Shown one piece after another: positions 8,079-15,910 of a stretch of DNA of 21,020 nucleotides. The stretch is from JAALKW01 sp033791145. Lineage in GTDB: Bacteria > Pseudomonadota > Gammaproteobacteria > Legionellales > Legionellaceae. The translations under genes were made by a program, and so were the position numbers. The notes under the pieces were generated by a model. The model was not told the origin of the DNA. It saw only the letters and a list, made by a program, of their open reading frames with translations, and ran no database searches. The stretch lies in the NCBI GenBank assembly GCA_033791145.1, contig JASJHH010000050.1:1-21020 (forward strand), written 5' to 3'. The first letter of the stretch is position 1; the number at the start of each line of letters is the position of its first letter.

Positions 8079-8801
8079 TCAGGTTTCGTCTTTCAACATT
8101 TGCTTTCGGATTTCTCCAATAGCCTCTGTTGGATTGAGTCCCTTCGGACAAACCGAAGCACAATTCATAATGCTTCGACAGCGAAATACACTAAACGGAT
8201 CTTGCATGTCTTCCAGACGTGCTTCAGTCGCTGTATCACGACTATCCGCTAAAAAACGACGTGCCTGCAATAATCCTGCAGGCCCAACAAACTTTTCAGG
8301 GTTCCACCAAGACGAAGGACAAGAACTGGTGCAACACGCACACAAAATACATTCATATAATCCATCTAACTTGGCTCTTTCTTCAGGCGATTGTAACCGC
8401 TCACGCGCAGGTGGCACGGCATCATTTTGAAGATAGGGTTTAATACGTTCATACTGCTTATAAAAAGCAGTCATGTCAACAATTAAGTCACGTACAACAG
8501 GAAATCCAGTTAAAGGCCTAATCACCACACGATTGGTTTTTAGACCAGAAAGAGCAGTGACACATGCCAGTCCGTTGGCACCATTAATATTCATGCCATC
8601 AGAACCACACACCCCCTCTCGGCACGAACGACGAAAAGAAAGTGTTGGATCTTGCTCCGCTTTAAGACGCTCAAGCAAAGTTAACAACATGGGATCATTT
8701 TGAAGTGACACATCCAGCGAATAATGCTGCATATAAGGCTTTTTATCTACCTCAGGATTATATCGATATATAGATAAATCCAGTGTTCGACTATCCGTCA
8801 T
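8079..8801 (-). CDS. sdhB: Succinate dehydrogenase iron-sulfur subunit
   Basis: SdhB passes electrons from the flavin of SdhA to quinone through three iron-sulfur clusters. The 240-aa product (E. coli 238) carries the [2Fe-2S] ligands Cys60, Cys65 and Cys80, with Asp68 in the place where many ferredoxins have a Cys; E. coli SdhB has the same substitution. The [4Fe-4S] and [3Fe-4S] clusters are held by CILCACCTSSCP and by CRSIMNCASVCPKGLNP. The conserved WWNPEKFVGPAGLL segment borders the quinone site. An AGAGGA site precedes the ATG at good spacing. Gaps are 12 nt from sdhA and 27 nt to sucA, consistent with one operon. Confidence 0.98.
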   Translation of the reverse strand: MTDSRTLDLSIYRYNPEVDKKPYMQHYSLDVSLQNDPMLLTLLERLKAEQDPTLSFRRSCREGVCGSDGMNINGANGLACVTALSGLKTNRVVIRPLTGFPVVRDLIVDMTAFYKQYERIKPYLQNDAVPPARERLQSPEERAKLDGLYECILCACCTSSCPSSWWNPEKFVGPAGLLQARRFLADSRDTATEARLEDMQDPFSVFRCRSIMNCASVCPKGLNPTEAIGEIRKQMLKDET

Positions 8802-8813
8802 AATATATCCTCT

Positions 8814-10589
8814 TCAATAAACACGTTCTTTGGGCTCAAGTGGCTCAACATATTTGGGTGAACGATTAACAGGGCGATAATCAATTGCATCCCCCGTCTC
8901 AAGGTATAGCGTATGCTTAATCCAGTGTGCATCATCACGTTTAGGATAATCTTCCCGACTATGCGCACCACGACTTTCTGTGCGCGCTAAAGCAGATGCG
9001 GCTGTTGCACAGGCTGTTGCCATTAAATTATCTAATTCTAACGCCGTAATTCGTTCGGTATTAAACACTTGGCTTTTATCGAGTAAGCTTGAAGACGCCA
9101 ATCGTTCACGTAATGCTGCTAGGCGTTTCACGCCTTCCTCCATCACTTCACCCGTTCTAAATACACCAAAATCTTCCTGCATAACCCGTTGCATTGCATC
9201 TCGAATGGCAGCCGGACTCTCACCTGTAGTTGATGAGTTTTCCCAGCGCATATAACGCGACAGTGACGCATCAACATCATCATCACTGATATGACCCAAA
9301 TCAGGCAAATGATTCCCTTGCCACAATTCTTCAACGTGCAAGCCTGCTGCACGACCAAACACCACTAAATCAAGCAGTGAATTGCCTCCCAAGCGATTTG
9401 CACCATGCACGGATACACAAGCACACTCACCGACGGCATATAAGCCTTCAACGATTGCGTCAGCGCCTTTATGCCGCGTTAATACTTGTGCATGTATATT
9501 CGTTGGAATACCACCCATACTATAATGACAGGTCGGTACAACAGGAATGGCATCAACAATAGGATCAACGCCTGCAAAGGTTTTAGATAGCTCTCGAATA
9601 CCTGGTAAGCGCGATTTAATTAAATCCCCCCCCAAATGGTCAAGCTTTAATTTGACACAATCAACGCCACCCACATCAAATCCTTTGCCGGCTCGAAGCT
9701 CAAGCGCTATCGCGCGTGCAACAACATCGCGCGAGGCCAAATCTTTTGCATGTGGCGCATAACGCTCCATAAAGCGCTCGCCTTCTTGGTTAATTAAATA
9801 ACCGCCTTCGCCACGACAGCCTTCTGTAACCAACACACCTGCGCCTGCAATACCTGTTGGATGAAATTGCCACATTTCCATATCTTGCAACGGCAAGCCA
9901 GCTCTTAAGGCCATACCGAACCCATCGCCCGTATTAATCAGCGCATTGGTTGTTGATTGGTAAATACGACCGGCTCCGCCTGTTGCTAAGATACAAATGC
10001 GCGCCTGAAAGAAAACAATTTCACCTGTTTCCATACATAAAGCCGTTGTACCAACAACACGGCCATCTGCATCACGCACTAAATCAAGTGCTAGCCACTC
10101 ACTGAATATATGGGTTTTTGCTTTAATATTTTGTTGATAAAGCGTATGCAATAAAGCATGACCTGTTCTATCAGCTGCTGCGCACGTACGTGCGGCTTGC
10201 TCACCACCAAAATTTTTCGACTGCCCACCAAAAGGTCGCTGATAAATTTTACCGTTATCCATGCGTGAAAAAGGCAGGCCCATATGCTCAAGCTCATACA
10301 CGGCTTCAGGACCCATTTTGCACAAATATTCAATGCAATCTTGATCACCGATATAATCAGCCCCTTTGACTGTATCGTACATATGCCAACGCCAATCATC
10401 TTCATCAGCATTACCGAGTGCTGAAGTAATCCCACCTTGAGCAGATACAGTATGTGAGCGCGTCGGAAATACTTTAGAAAGCAAAGCCACTTTAAGCCCT
10501 GAATTCGCAAGCTGAAGGGCTGCACGCATACCAGCACCTCCCGCCCCTATAATCACTGCATCAAATACATTTTTTCGTGCCAATGCCAT
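8814..10589 (-). CDS. sdhA: Succinate dehydrogenase flavoprotein subunit
   Basis: SdhA oxidises succinate to fumarate on a covalently bound FAD, at the cytoplasmic face of the inner membrane. The product is 591 aa (E. coli 588). The dinucleotide fold VIIGAGGAGMRAAL starts near residue 12. FAD is attached to His46 in PTRSHTVSAQGG. QFHPTGIAGAGVLVTEGCRG and SRDVVARAI (active-site Arg) form the substrate site, and PTCHYSMGGIPTN and GANRLGGNSLLDLVVFG close the flavin pocket. The frame extends to a TTG at 10604 inside sdhD. The ATG at 10589 has GGGGA upstream and matches the family N-terminus, so I use it; this leaves 2 nt after the sdhD stop. Confidence 0.98.
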   Translation of the reverse strand: MALARKNVFDAVIIGAGGAGMRAALQLANSGLKVALLSKVFPTRSHTVSAQGGITSALGNADEDDWRWHMYDTVKGADYIGDQDCIEYLCKMGPEAVYELEHMGLPFSRMDNGKIYQRPFGGQSKNFGGEQAARTCAAADRTGHALLHTLYQQNIKAKTHIFSEWLALDLVRDADGRVVGTTALCMETGEIVFFQARICILATGGAGRIYQSTTNALINTGDGFGMALRAGLPLQDMEMWQFHPTGIAGAGVLVTEGCRGEGGYLINQEGERFMERYAPHAKDLASRDVVARAIALELRAGKGFDVGGVDCVKLKLDHLGGDLIKSRLPGIRELSKTFAGVDPIVDAIPVVPTCHYSMGGIPTNIHAQVLTRHKGADAIVEGLYAVGECACVSVHGANRLGGNSLLDLVVFGRAAGLHVEELWQGNHLPDLGHISDDDVDASLSRYMRWENSSTTGESPAAIRDAMQRVMQEDFGVFRTGEVMEEGVKRLAALRERLASSSLLDKSQVFNTERITALELDNLMATACATAASALARTESRGAHSREDYPKRDDAHWIKHTLYLETGDAIDYRPVNRSPKYVEPLEPKERVY

Positions 10590-10591
10590 TA

Positions 10592-10939
10592 TTATTGTCC
10601 CCAAATTATCATGAAGCCAGCAATCAACTGACTCAGCAATACAAGCAATACCAAGCCCTGGACCATCAACCGTAAACCGGTTGCTTTAATATAATCTGTT
10701 GTAACCGTCCAAAGACCAACCCAGGCATGCAGCAAAATCGAAAACAAAGCGATTGCTGTTGCAACTTGAAACCATGACGTATGAAACAATGCAACCCAAT
10801 TAGTATAGTGCCAAGGCGAACATCCTGCCCAGATAGCAACAAATAAAATAGAATAAATCAATAAATAAACCGCTGTTAATCGCTGAACAAGCCAATCTTT
10901 TAAGCCATTTCCCGTTAAACTAGTTACGCTGCTGACCAT
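10592..10939 (-). CDS. sdhD: Succinate dehydrogenase membrane anchor subunit
   Basis: SdhD is one of two small membrane subunits that bind heme b and quinone. With the ATG at 10939 the product is 115 aa, exactly the E. coli length, starting MVSSVTSLTGNG (E. coli MVSNASALGRNG). Three transmembrane helices cover about residues 20-40, 55-78 and 88-112. His71 in LLHAWVGLW is the heme ligand, and Asp82-Tyr83 belong to the quinone site; all three fall at E. coli numbering. Another ATG lies two codons upstream at 10945, but GGGGG is 7 nt before the 10939 ATG and only 1 nt before the other. The start overlaps the end of sdhC by 16 nt, so translation is probably coupled. Confidence 0.96.
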   Translation of the reverse strand: MVSSVTSLTGNGLKDWLVQRLTAVYLLIYSILFVAIWAGCSPWHYTNWVALFHTSWFQVATAIALFSILLHAWVGLWTVTTDYIKATGLRLMVQGLVLLVLLSQLIAGFMIIWGQ

Positions 10940-11310
10940 AAACATGCCCCCATCATCAAGACTCCTAAAATAGACAGCCCAATCACAATCAATGCACTAC
11001 GACGCGCAGCATCAACTGTTTCACCGATGCCCATATCCATTAATAGATGTCGAATGCCGGCTAATAAATGATAAAGCCAGGCAGCACTAAAAGCCCAAAT
11101 TAAAAACTTATACAACACACAAGTCATAATAAGATTTTTTAAATGCAGAAACGAAATTTCTGATGCGAGTGATTGCTGTAAAAAATAAAGCATAATCGGT
11201 AAGCATATAAATAAAACAACGCCTGATATACGATGCAAAATAGATGCAATCGCCATCGGTGGAAATTTAATACTTCCCAAATCTAAATTAATCGGTCTTT
11301 GTTGATTCAC
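10924..11310 (-). CDS. sdhC: Succinate dehydrogenase cytochrome b556 subunit
   Basis: SdhC is the large cytochrome b anchor of succinate dehydrogenase. The 128-aa product begins MNQQRPINLDLGSIKFP, very like E. coli (KQRPVNLDLQTIRFP). The quinone-site residues Ser23 and Arg27 are in ASILHRISG, and the heme ligand His81 is in YHLLAGIRHLLMD. Three transmembrane helices are evident, at about residues 29-49, 64-86 and 106-126. The start is GTG at 11310, with AGAGGA about 11 nt upstream; no in-frame ATG is available near the conserved N-terminus. It is the first gene of the operon and follows the promoter described at 11356-11393. Confidence 0.96.
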   Translation of the reverse strand: MNQQRPINLDLGSIKFPPMAIASILHRISGVVLFICLPIMLYFLQQSLASEISFLHLKNLIMTCVLYKFLIWAFSAAWLYHLLAGIRHLLMDMGIGETVDAARRSALIVIGLSILGVLMMGACLWSAA

Positions 11311-11355
11311 AGTGAGTATCGTCCTCTTTGGAAACAGAATTTATAAACAAAATAA

Positions 11356-11364
11356 AGTATACCA
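11356..11364 (-). promoter_or_regulatory. Extended -10 promoter of the sdh-suc operon
   Basis: On the minus strand the sequence TGG-TATACT matches an extended -10 element, with TATACT at 11356-11361 and TG at 11363-11364. Transcription would start near 11349 and leave a leader of about 40 nt before the sdhC GTG. No good -35 hexamer lies at 16-18 bp spacing, which fits an extended -10 promoter. Confidence 0.5.
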
Positions 11365-11371
11365 CTCTGTC

Positions 11372-11393
11372 TACAAAAAGTTGACCTTTTGTA
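11372..11393. promoter_or_regulatory. Palindrome over the sdh promoter -35 region (possible operator)
   Basis: This 22-nt inverted repeat has 9-bp arms around the loop TCAA (minus-strand left arm TACAAAAGG, right arm CTTTTTGTA, one G/T mispair). It ends 10 bp upstream of the -10 element and covers the -35 position. No T-run follows, so a terminator for the upstream gene is less likely than a regulator-binding site. Confidence 0.4.
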
Positions 11394-11426
11394 TTGAATA
11401 ACTGCTTAGCACCACCTAATGCTCAA

Positions 11427-13196
11427 CTAGGAACTATCTAAAGGCGCGTTTCTACCTGACGCTTTATCTGACTCATCTAATTCATCTTGCTCACTTGACT
11501 GCTCTGCATGATAATCTGCTTTAAATGCTTGAAATTTTTCTACTGTATTTTCGGCTTTTTTCGCATCTAAAACAAAAGATAAGGCATCCATACCTTCCTC
11601 GTCAACAATAAGTTGATCTAGTGTATCTCCCAGTACATCCATAAATACATCACTTTTTTGCTGACTCAAAGGCCCCAGTATCTCAAGCAAATCATCCAAC
11701 TTAACAATCAGCTTCGGTAATATATCTTTTAAGCAAGTTAATACAAACAGAGCTTCTTCATCAGTTACGCTCATCAATAGAAACCGTAAATCATGAAGAT
11801 CACTCACCATTTCAGGTAACTTATCTTGTAATGTCATTAAAAACGGTAAGCGCTGCGGGATATCTAATTCATAAAGCACGGCATTGACATTAGAGGGATT
11901 TTTAATCAAATAACTAGAAGCATTCAGCACTTGATGAAAAAGGGTTTGATTCAAATGCCTCAAAACACGCCCTAATTCATAATCATCATGAATGATATCC
12001 GTCAAATCCCCTCCGAGTGCTGCAAAAATAGAGCGAATTTGCACATCCTTAAGTCCTTCCACCACCAGCGCAAAAGCAAAACCATTACTGAGAAGCTTTT
12101 TAAAATGCGCCTTTAATACTGAAATAAATAATTGTGTTTGAGAAAGGTCTAACGATGTAAGCACTACATTCAAATCAGATGCCTCTTTTATGACTTCAAG
12201 TAAATCAGGTTTTAATTTATCAAGAACAAACTTGCAGTGTAATGAATTAAGCGGCTGCAATATCAAGCCTAGGTCATCTGCGTATTCTATAAAGCTTTTT
12301 ACATCAAACTTTAAATCATCTAAATTTTCTAACACAAACTCACGCTGTGCCTCATTCAAATGCTCAAATACATCGTTAAATTCAAACGCTGTATGAATAA
12401 GCGTAGATAATTTTTTATTTAATCGAAAAAAAACATCGTCACGATTCACTTCGTCAAAAACACCTAAAAGCGCTGATAACTGGTAACCATCTACCACTGC
12501 TTCACAAATGGTATCTAACGCTGTTTTAAATTCAGCTTGATTTAAATCTTTTAAACTACGAAATTTATGAGCAACCTCAACCAACGCGCTATCTTTCTTC
12601 AGTTTTTGAATCAGATAACGCTGATATTTATGTAATTGATTCACTTGCCCTTCTTTTTCGACAGACCCATCCTTATTTTGGAAACTTCGAACAGTTTCAA
12701 TGGCTTTTTTTACCATTGGGGTACAATCAAACAAACCTGGTTTAGATGCATGCTGACCTAGCTTAATTTTTTCTGTTTTATCTTCATTGATTAACGCCTC
12801 TGGTGATATCGCCATCATCAATTCTTTTAATTTTAATGCAGCCAACACGGTCCCTGTGCGACCAAATCCTTCTCCACAGTGAATCACAAATTTGGAGTCT
12901 GTTTCTGCTACTTTGGTATTAATCAAATTAGAAATGGTTTCAAGCTGCTCAATCGTCGGCGGGTAAAAATCTTTTACACTTTGTGCGATATATTCAATTG
13001 GAGGATGACAATTTTGGGCCACTTTCTGGTAGAAGTCCTCAGGCTGCAAACCAATAATCATGGTGTAATGCTGATTAGATAAAAATTGAATGTCTTCCTC
13101 AACCGTTGTATCGCGATATCCAGGCCTTGCCATGCCCGCGATGATGATATCTTTATCAGCTATTTTAAAATCAATCTCTCTATAATTAGATGGCAT
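11427..13196 (-). CDS. DUSP23-like tyrosine/dual-specificity phosphatase with helical repeats, putative effector
   Basis: Residues 1 to about 195 of this 589-aa protein form a cysteine phosphatase domain. The P-loop is HCGEGFGRTGT (Cys107, Arg113, the C-x5-R signature), and the likely general acid is Asp76 in KDFYPPT. The layout, including SVEKEGQVNQLHKYQ after the P-loop, recalls eukaryotic DUSP23. Residues about 221-547 hold about ten units of 31-36 residues with the pattern F-x2-L-x3-L-x2-I, DL-x2-VL-x2-L, probably an all-helical solenoid. The tail is acidic (EQSSEQDELDESDK), like glutamate-rich signals of Dot/Icm-secreted effectors. No signal peptide or membrane segment is seen. A TTG-started extension to 13226 overlaps a TATAAT box, so I prefer the ATG at 13196, although its ribosome site is weak. 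Effector status is inference. Confidence 0.85.
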   Translation of the reverse strand: MPSNYREIDFKIADKDIIIAGMARPGYRDTTVEEDIQFLSNQHYTMIIGLQPEDFYQKVAQNCHPPIEYIAQSVKDFYPPTIEQLETISNLINTKVAETDSKFVIHCGEGFGRTGTVLAALKLKELMMAISPEALINEDKTEKIKLGQHASKPGLFDCTPMVKKAIETVRSFQNKDGSVEKEGQVNQLHKYQRYLIQKLKKDSALVEVAHKFRSLKDLNQAEFKTALDTICEAVVDGYQLSALLGVFDEVNRDDVFFRLNKKLSTLIHTAFEFNDVFEHLNEAQREFVLENLDDLKFDVKSFIEYADDLGLILQPLNSLHCKFVLDKLKPDLLEVIKEASDLNVVLTSLDLSQTQLFISVLKAHFKKLLSNGFAFALVVEGLKDVQIRSIFAALGGDLTDIIHDDYELGRVLRHLNQTLFHQVLNASSYLIKNPSNVNAVLYELDIPQRLPFLMTLQDKLPEMVSDLHDLRFLLMSVTDEEALFVLTCLKDILPKLIVKLDDLLEILGPLSQQKSDVFMDVLGDTLDQLIVDEEGMDALSFVLDAKKAENTVEKFQAFKADYHAEQSSEQDELDESDKASGRNAPLDSS

Positions 13197-13225
13197 TTTG
13201 ACTTTAAATAAGTTTGTTTGATTCA

Positions 13226-13231
13226 ATTATA
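13226..13231 (-). promoter_or_regulatory. Probable -10 box of the phosphatase gene
   Basis: A perfect TATAAT lies on the minus strand 30-35 nt upstream of the ATG at 13196, predicting a transcript start near 13219. A -35 is not clear (TTAATC at 19 bp is the nearest match). The surrounding DNA is very AT-rich, so chance occurrence is possible. Confidence 0.4.
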
Positions 13232-13311
13232 GACTATATAGAGATAAATAGATTAATTCCCTCCCCAATATCAACTGTCACAGTAATTTCCAGCTAAGCG
13301 AGAGCCCACTG

Positions 13312-13355
13312 TAAATAAGGTGTTTTAATTGATCAATTTCGGTGGTACTTATTTA
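13312..13355. repeat. Nested palindrome downstream of the 207-aa gene
   Basis: TAAATAAG (13312-13319) and CTTATTTA (13348-13355) form 8-bp arms around a loop that contains the perfect 12-bp palindrome AATTGATCAATT (13327-13338). It begins 3 nt past the stop of the upstream gene. No T-tract follows, so it may act as an mRNA 3'-end structure or a protein-binding site rather than an intrinsic terminator. Confidence 0.35.
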
Positions 13356-13358
13356 TGC

Positions 13359-13982
13359 CTAACCGCCTCTACTACTTATTGAGCTTACATGACGATAAGT
13401 ATCTCTAGGTGCTTCTGGTGGATAACCATAGCCTTGTTCTGAGAGTTGTTTGACGTTTTGTAAATAGTTTTCACCCCATGTTCCTGGATCAAAATTAGTC
13501 ACCACGACATTGTATTTTAAATTAATAATCGACTCAAAACCTTTGCGCTGTGCAAACTCATGACCACCTAAGGCAATTTGAACTTCCGTTTGCTCATCAA
13601 CACCGGCCTCTTTTAAACGATCGATCAGCAATGCCACCATTTTTTCAATCGTAAAATAAAGCTTACACATTGAAAAACCAGCTGCATAGCCATCCTCACC
13701 CTTTGAGGTGCTCAGTTGATCTCCAAAATCAAGAATAGGATAGACAAATTCCAATTGTTTTGATTCAGGCTCTAGCAATGGCTCAGGCAATAATAACTTA
13801 GGCTTTTGAAAGCGCTCAAATGTTGGCGTTGTGATATAAACATGAAAATCAGCTAATCGCCATGATAAAACAGCAAGAATTTCAATTGGCGATAAAAAAT
13901 CAAACTCATCACCCATCAGTGATTCACGCTGACTTTCCATCAGTTGAATCAGGGTTTCATCCGACATATCACTTGCTGTCAT
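13359..13982 (-). CDS. Uncharacterised 207-aa cytoplasmic protein
   Basis: I do not recognise this protein. It starts MTASDMSDETLIQLMESQRE, with GGTGG 7 nt before the ATG at 13982. It has no signal peptide or transmembrane segment and an acidic N-terminal half. Features that stand out are the helical SPIEILAVLSWRLADFHVYI (about residues 31-50), a Pro/Leu/Glu-rich stretch KLLLPEPLLEPE, and KGEDGYAAGFSMCKLYF. The C-terminal half reads VQIALGGHEFAQRKGF, VVVTNFDPGTWGENY and EQGYGYPPEAPRDTYRHV, and looks folded and conserved. It is the last gene of the coaBC-dut-phosphomannomutase series, 56 nt after the mutase, and precedes the phosphatase. A role in that pathway or in host interaction cannot be decided from sequence. 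Confidence 0.8.
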   Translation of the reverse strand: MTASDMSDETLIQLMESQRESLMGDEFDFLSPIEILAVLSWRLADFHVYITTPTFERFQKPKLLLPEPLLEPESKQLEFVYPILDFGDQLSTSKGEDGYAAGFSMCKLYFTIEKMVALLIDRLKEAGVDEQTEVQIALGGHEFAQRKGFESIINLKYNVVVTNFDPGTWGENYLQNVKQLSEQGYGYPPEAPRDTYRHVSSISSRGG

Positions 13983-14038
13983 ACCATTCCACCCATTTAA
14001 AAATATATGTATTTTATCTTAGCTGAAGTTTGAATTAA

Positions 14039-15439
14039 TTAAAATGGAATGTCTAAACTTTTATCCAATGCATGGAGTTCGGCCTTAAAAAGCGCTTGAA
14101 TTTCATTCAGATTTTTAGCATCATCAGCTTCAAATCGTGCAACCAAACAGGGAGTTGTATTCGAGGCACGTATCAGCCCCCAGCCATTTGAAAATTCAAC
14201 CCTTAACCCATCTATTAAAATTTTCTTTGCATTTTCAAAGTTTGCTTCATCAACAAAACGCTTCACCAATTCAAATTTTTTCTCATCAGCTATTTGAATT
14301 TTAAGCTCAGGTGTATTCACACTATTTGGAATCGCATCAAATAAAGCACTTAGTTTTTGCTCTGAAGCACCCATAATTTCAAGTAACCTACAGGCACTAT
14401 ATAATGCATCATCAAACCCATACCATCTATTTTCAAAGAAAATATGCCCGCTCATTTCACCTGCTAATGCCGCATTGGTTTCTTTCATAATGCCTTTAAC
14501 GATGGAGTGTCCCGTTGGACACATCTTGGCAACACCACCTGCTTTTTGAATCACGGGCTCCAAATGACTCGTACATTTAACATCGTACACAATGGTCGAA
14601 CCTGGTACTGCTTTTAATAAATGCGTTGCGTAAAGCATCATCAAGCGATCAGGCCAAATGACTTCATCTTTGTCCGTAATCACACCTAATCTATCTGCAT
14701 CGCCATCAAATGCTAACCCAACATCGGCTTGGTGTAATTTAACTTCTGCCCTTAAATCTATAAGGTTCTCTAAAACAGTTGGATCAGGATGATGATTAGG
14801 AAAAGTCCCATCTACTTCACAAAAGAGCTCAATGACTTCACACCCTAATTGCCTTAATACCGAAGGTATAATTGCACCAGCAACGCCATTCCCGCAATCA
14901 ACGACCACTCGAAGTGGGCGCTTAATCGTAATATCTTCAACAATTCGTTTGATATAATCGGGTATAATCAAAAGCTGCTGTGCTTTACCTGCACCTAATT
15001 TAATCTCGCCCGATAAAACACGAGCGTATAATGCTGCAATATCAGCCTCAACTAATGTTTTACCCGCTAAAACAATTTTAATACCGTTATAATTAGCCGG
15101 ATTATGGCTGCCTGTTACCATCAGTCCACTATCAATGCCGACCGTTTTTGTTGCATAGTACATAACAGGCGTCGACACTTCGCCTAAATCAAACACATCA
15201 ATGCCACTATCCAATAAGCCTTGCTTTAATGCCTGAGCAAGAGCAGGACTACTTAATCTTGCATCACGCGCAAGACAAATTTGAGTTCTATTAAGTGCAT
15301 TTAATTCACAAGCAATGGCTTGTGCAATCATATAAAAAGCATGCTCATCAAGCGCTTCGCCAATAATGCCACGTATATCATAAGCGCGAAAAACAGTCGG
15401 TGAAATATCTCGTCGCTGATAATTAATTATTTCGGTCAT
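14039..15439 (-). CDS. Phosphomannomutase/phosphoglucomutase (AlgC/ManB family)
   Basis: This cytoplasmic enzyme interconverts hexose 6- and 1-phosphates, supplying mannose-1-P or glucose-1-P for surface polysaccharide and LPS precursors. The 466-aa product is the size of Pseudomonas AlgC (463). In order it shows FRAYDIRG, the phosphoserine Ser111 in TGSHNPANYNGIK, the Mg-binding DGDADR (residues 245-250), the sugar-recognition EMSGH followed by WYGFDDA, and the phosphate-binding RASNTTPCLVARFE near the C-terminus. The ATG at 15439 has GGGAGG 9 nt upstream, inside the last codons of dut, which ends 3 nt before it. The symbol could be algC, manB or pgm; which sugar is preferred cannot be told from sequence. 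Confidence 0.95.
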   Translation of the reverse strand: MTEIINYQRRDISPTVFRAYDIRGIIGEALDEHAFYMIAQAIACELNALNRTQICLARDARLSSPALAQALKQGLLDSGIDVFDLGEVSTPVMYYATKTVGIDSGLMVTGSHNPANYNGIKIVLAGKTLVEADIAALYARVLSGEIKLGAGKAQQLLIIPDYIKRIVEDITIKRPLRVVVDCGNGVAGAIIPSVLRQLGCEVIELFCEVDGTFPNHHPDPTVLENLIDLRAEVKLHQADVGLAFDGDADRLGVITDKDEVIWPDRLMMLYATHLLKAVPGSTIVYDVKCTSHLEPVIQKAGGVAKMCPTGHSIVKGIMKETNAALAGEMSGHIFFENRWYGFDDALYSACRLLEIMGASEQKLSALFDAIPNSVNTPELKIQIADEKKFELVKRFVDEANFENAKKILIDGLRVEFSNGWGLIRASNTTPCLVARFEADDAKNLNEIQALFKAELHALDKSLDIPF

Positions 15440-15442
15440 GAA

Positions 15443-15910
15443 TCACTGCCTCCCTGAACTACCAAAACCACCTTCTCCGCGGTCAGTTTCATCAAAATCC
15501 GTGACGATTTTAAAGCTTGGCTGTACCACAGGTAAAAATACCAATTGTGCAATTCTGTCACCTGGTTCTATCGTAAAATGCTCTTGATTTCGATTCCAAC
15601 AAGAGACTTTGAGCTCACCTTGATAATCTGAATCAATTAAGCCCACTAAGTTACCGAGTACGATGCCATGCTTATGCCCAAGCCCTGAGCGCGGTAAAAT
15701 CACAGCCGCTAAATTCGAGTCTGCAATATAAATCGAAAGGCCCGTAGGTAATAAAACAGTCTCACCACCTGCAATTTGAAGGGGGGAATCAATGCACACG
15801 CGCAAATCAAGCCCTGCAGAACCAGGGGTTGCATAGCTCGGTAAATCAATGTTTTTTCCTACACGTGGGTCTAGAATTTTAAGTTGAATCGCAGGTTTGA
15901 TAGATATCAT
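15443..15910 (-). CDS. dut: Deoxyuridine 5'-triphosphate nucleotidohydrolase
   Basis: Dut hydrolyses dUTP to dUMP and pyrophosphate, keeping uracil out of DNA and feeding dTMP synthesis. The 155-aa product has all five trimeric dUTPase motifs: GSAGLDLR, LPRSGLGHKHGIVLGN, GLIDSDYQGELKVSCWN (with the base-contacting region), GDRIAQLVFLPV and the C-terminal RGEGGFGSSGR. The open frame extends 26 codons further into coaBC. The ATG at 15910, giving MISIKPAIQLKILDPRVGK, aligns with the family start (E. coli MMKKIDVKILDPRVGK) and is chosen. It overlaps the coaBC end by 32 nt and has only an A-rich leader, so translation is probably coupled. The coaBC-dut pair is common in gammaproteobacteria. Confidence 0.97.
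   Translation of the reverse strand: MISIKPAIQLKILDPRVGKNIDLPSYATPGSAGLDLRVCIDSPLQIAGGETVLLPTGLSIYIADSNLAAVILPRSGLGHKHGIVLGNLVGLIDSDYQGELKVSCWNRNQEHFTIEPGDRIAQLVFLPVVQPSFKIVTDFDETDRGEGGFGSSGRQ

Noticed and set aside
11381..11386. TTGACC on the plus strand as a -35 box
   Set aside because: No -10 box lies at proper spacing and no plus-strand gene follows; it is part of the palindrome.
13197..13226. TTG start adding 10 residues to the phosphatase
   Set aside because: The TTG overlaps a TATAAT promoter box and has no ribosome site; the ATG at 13196 is preferred.
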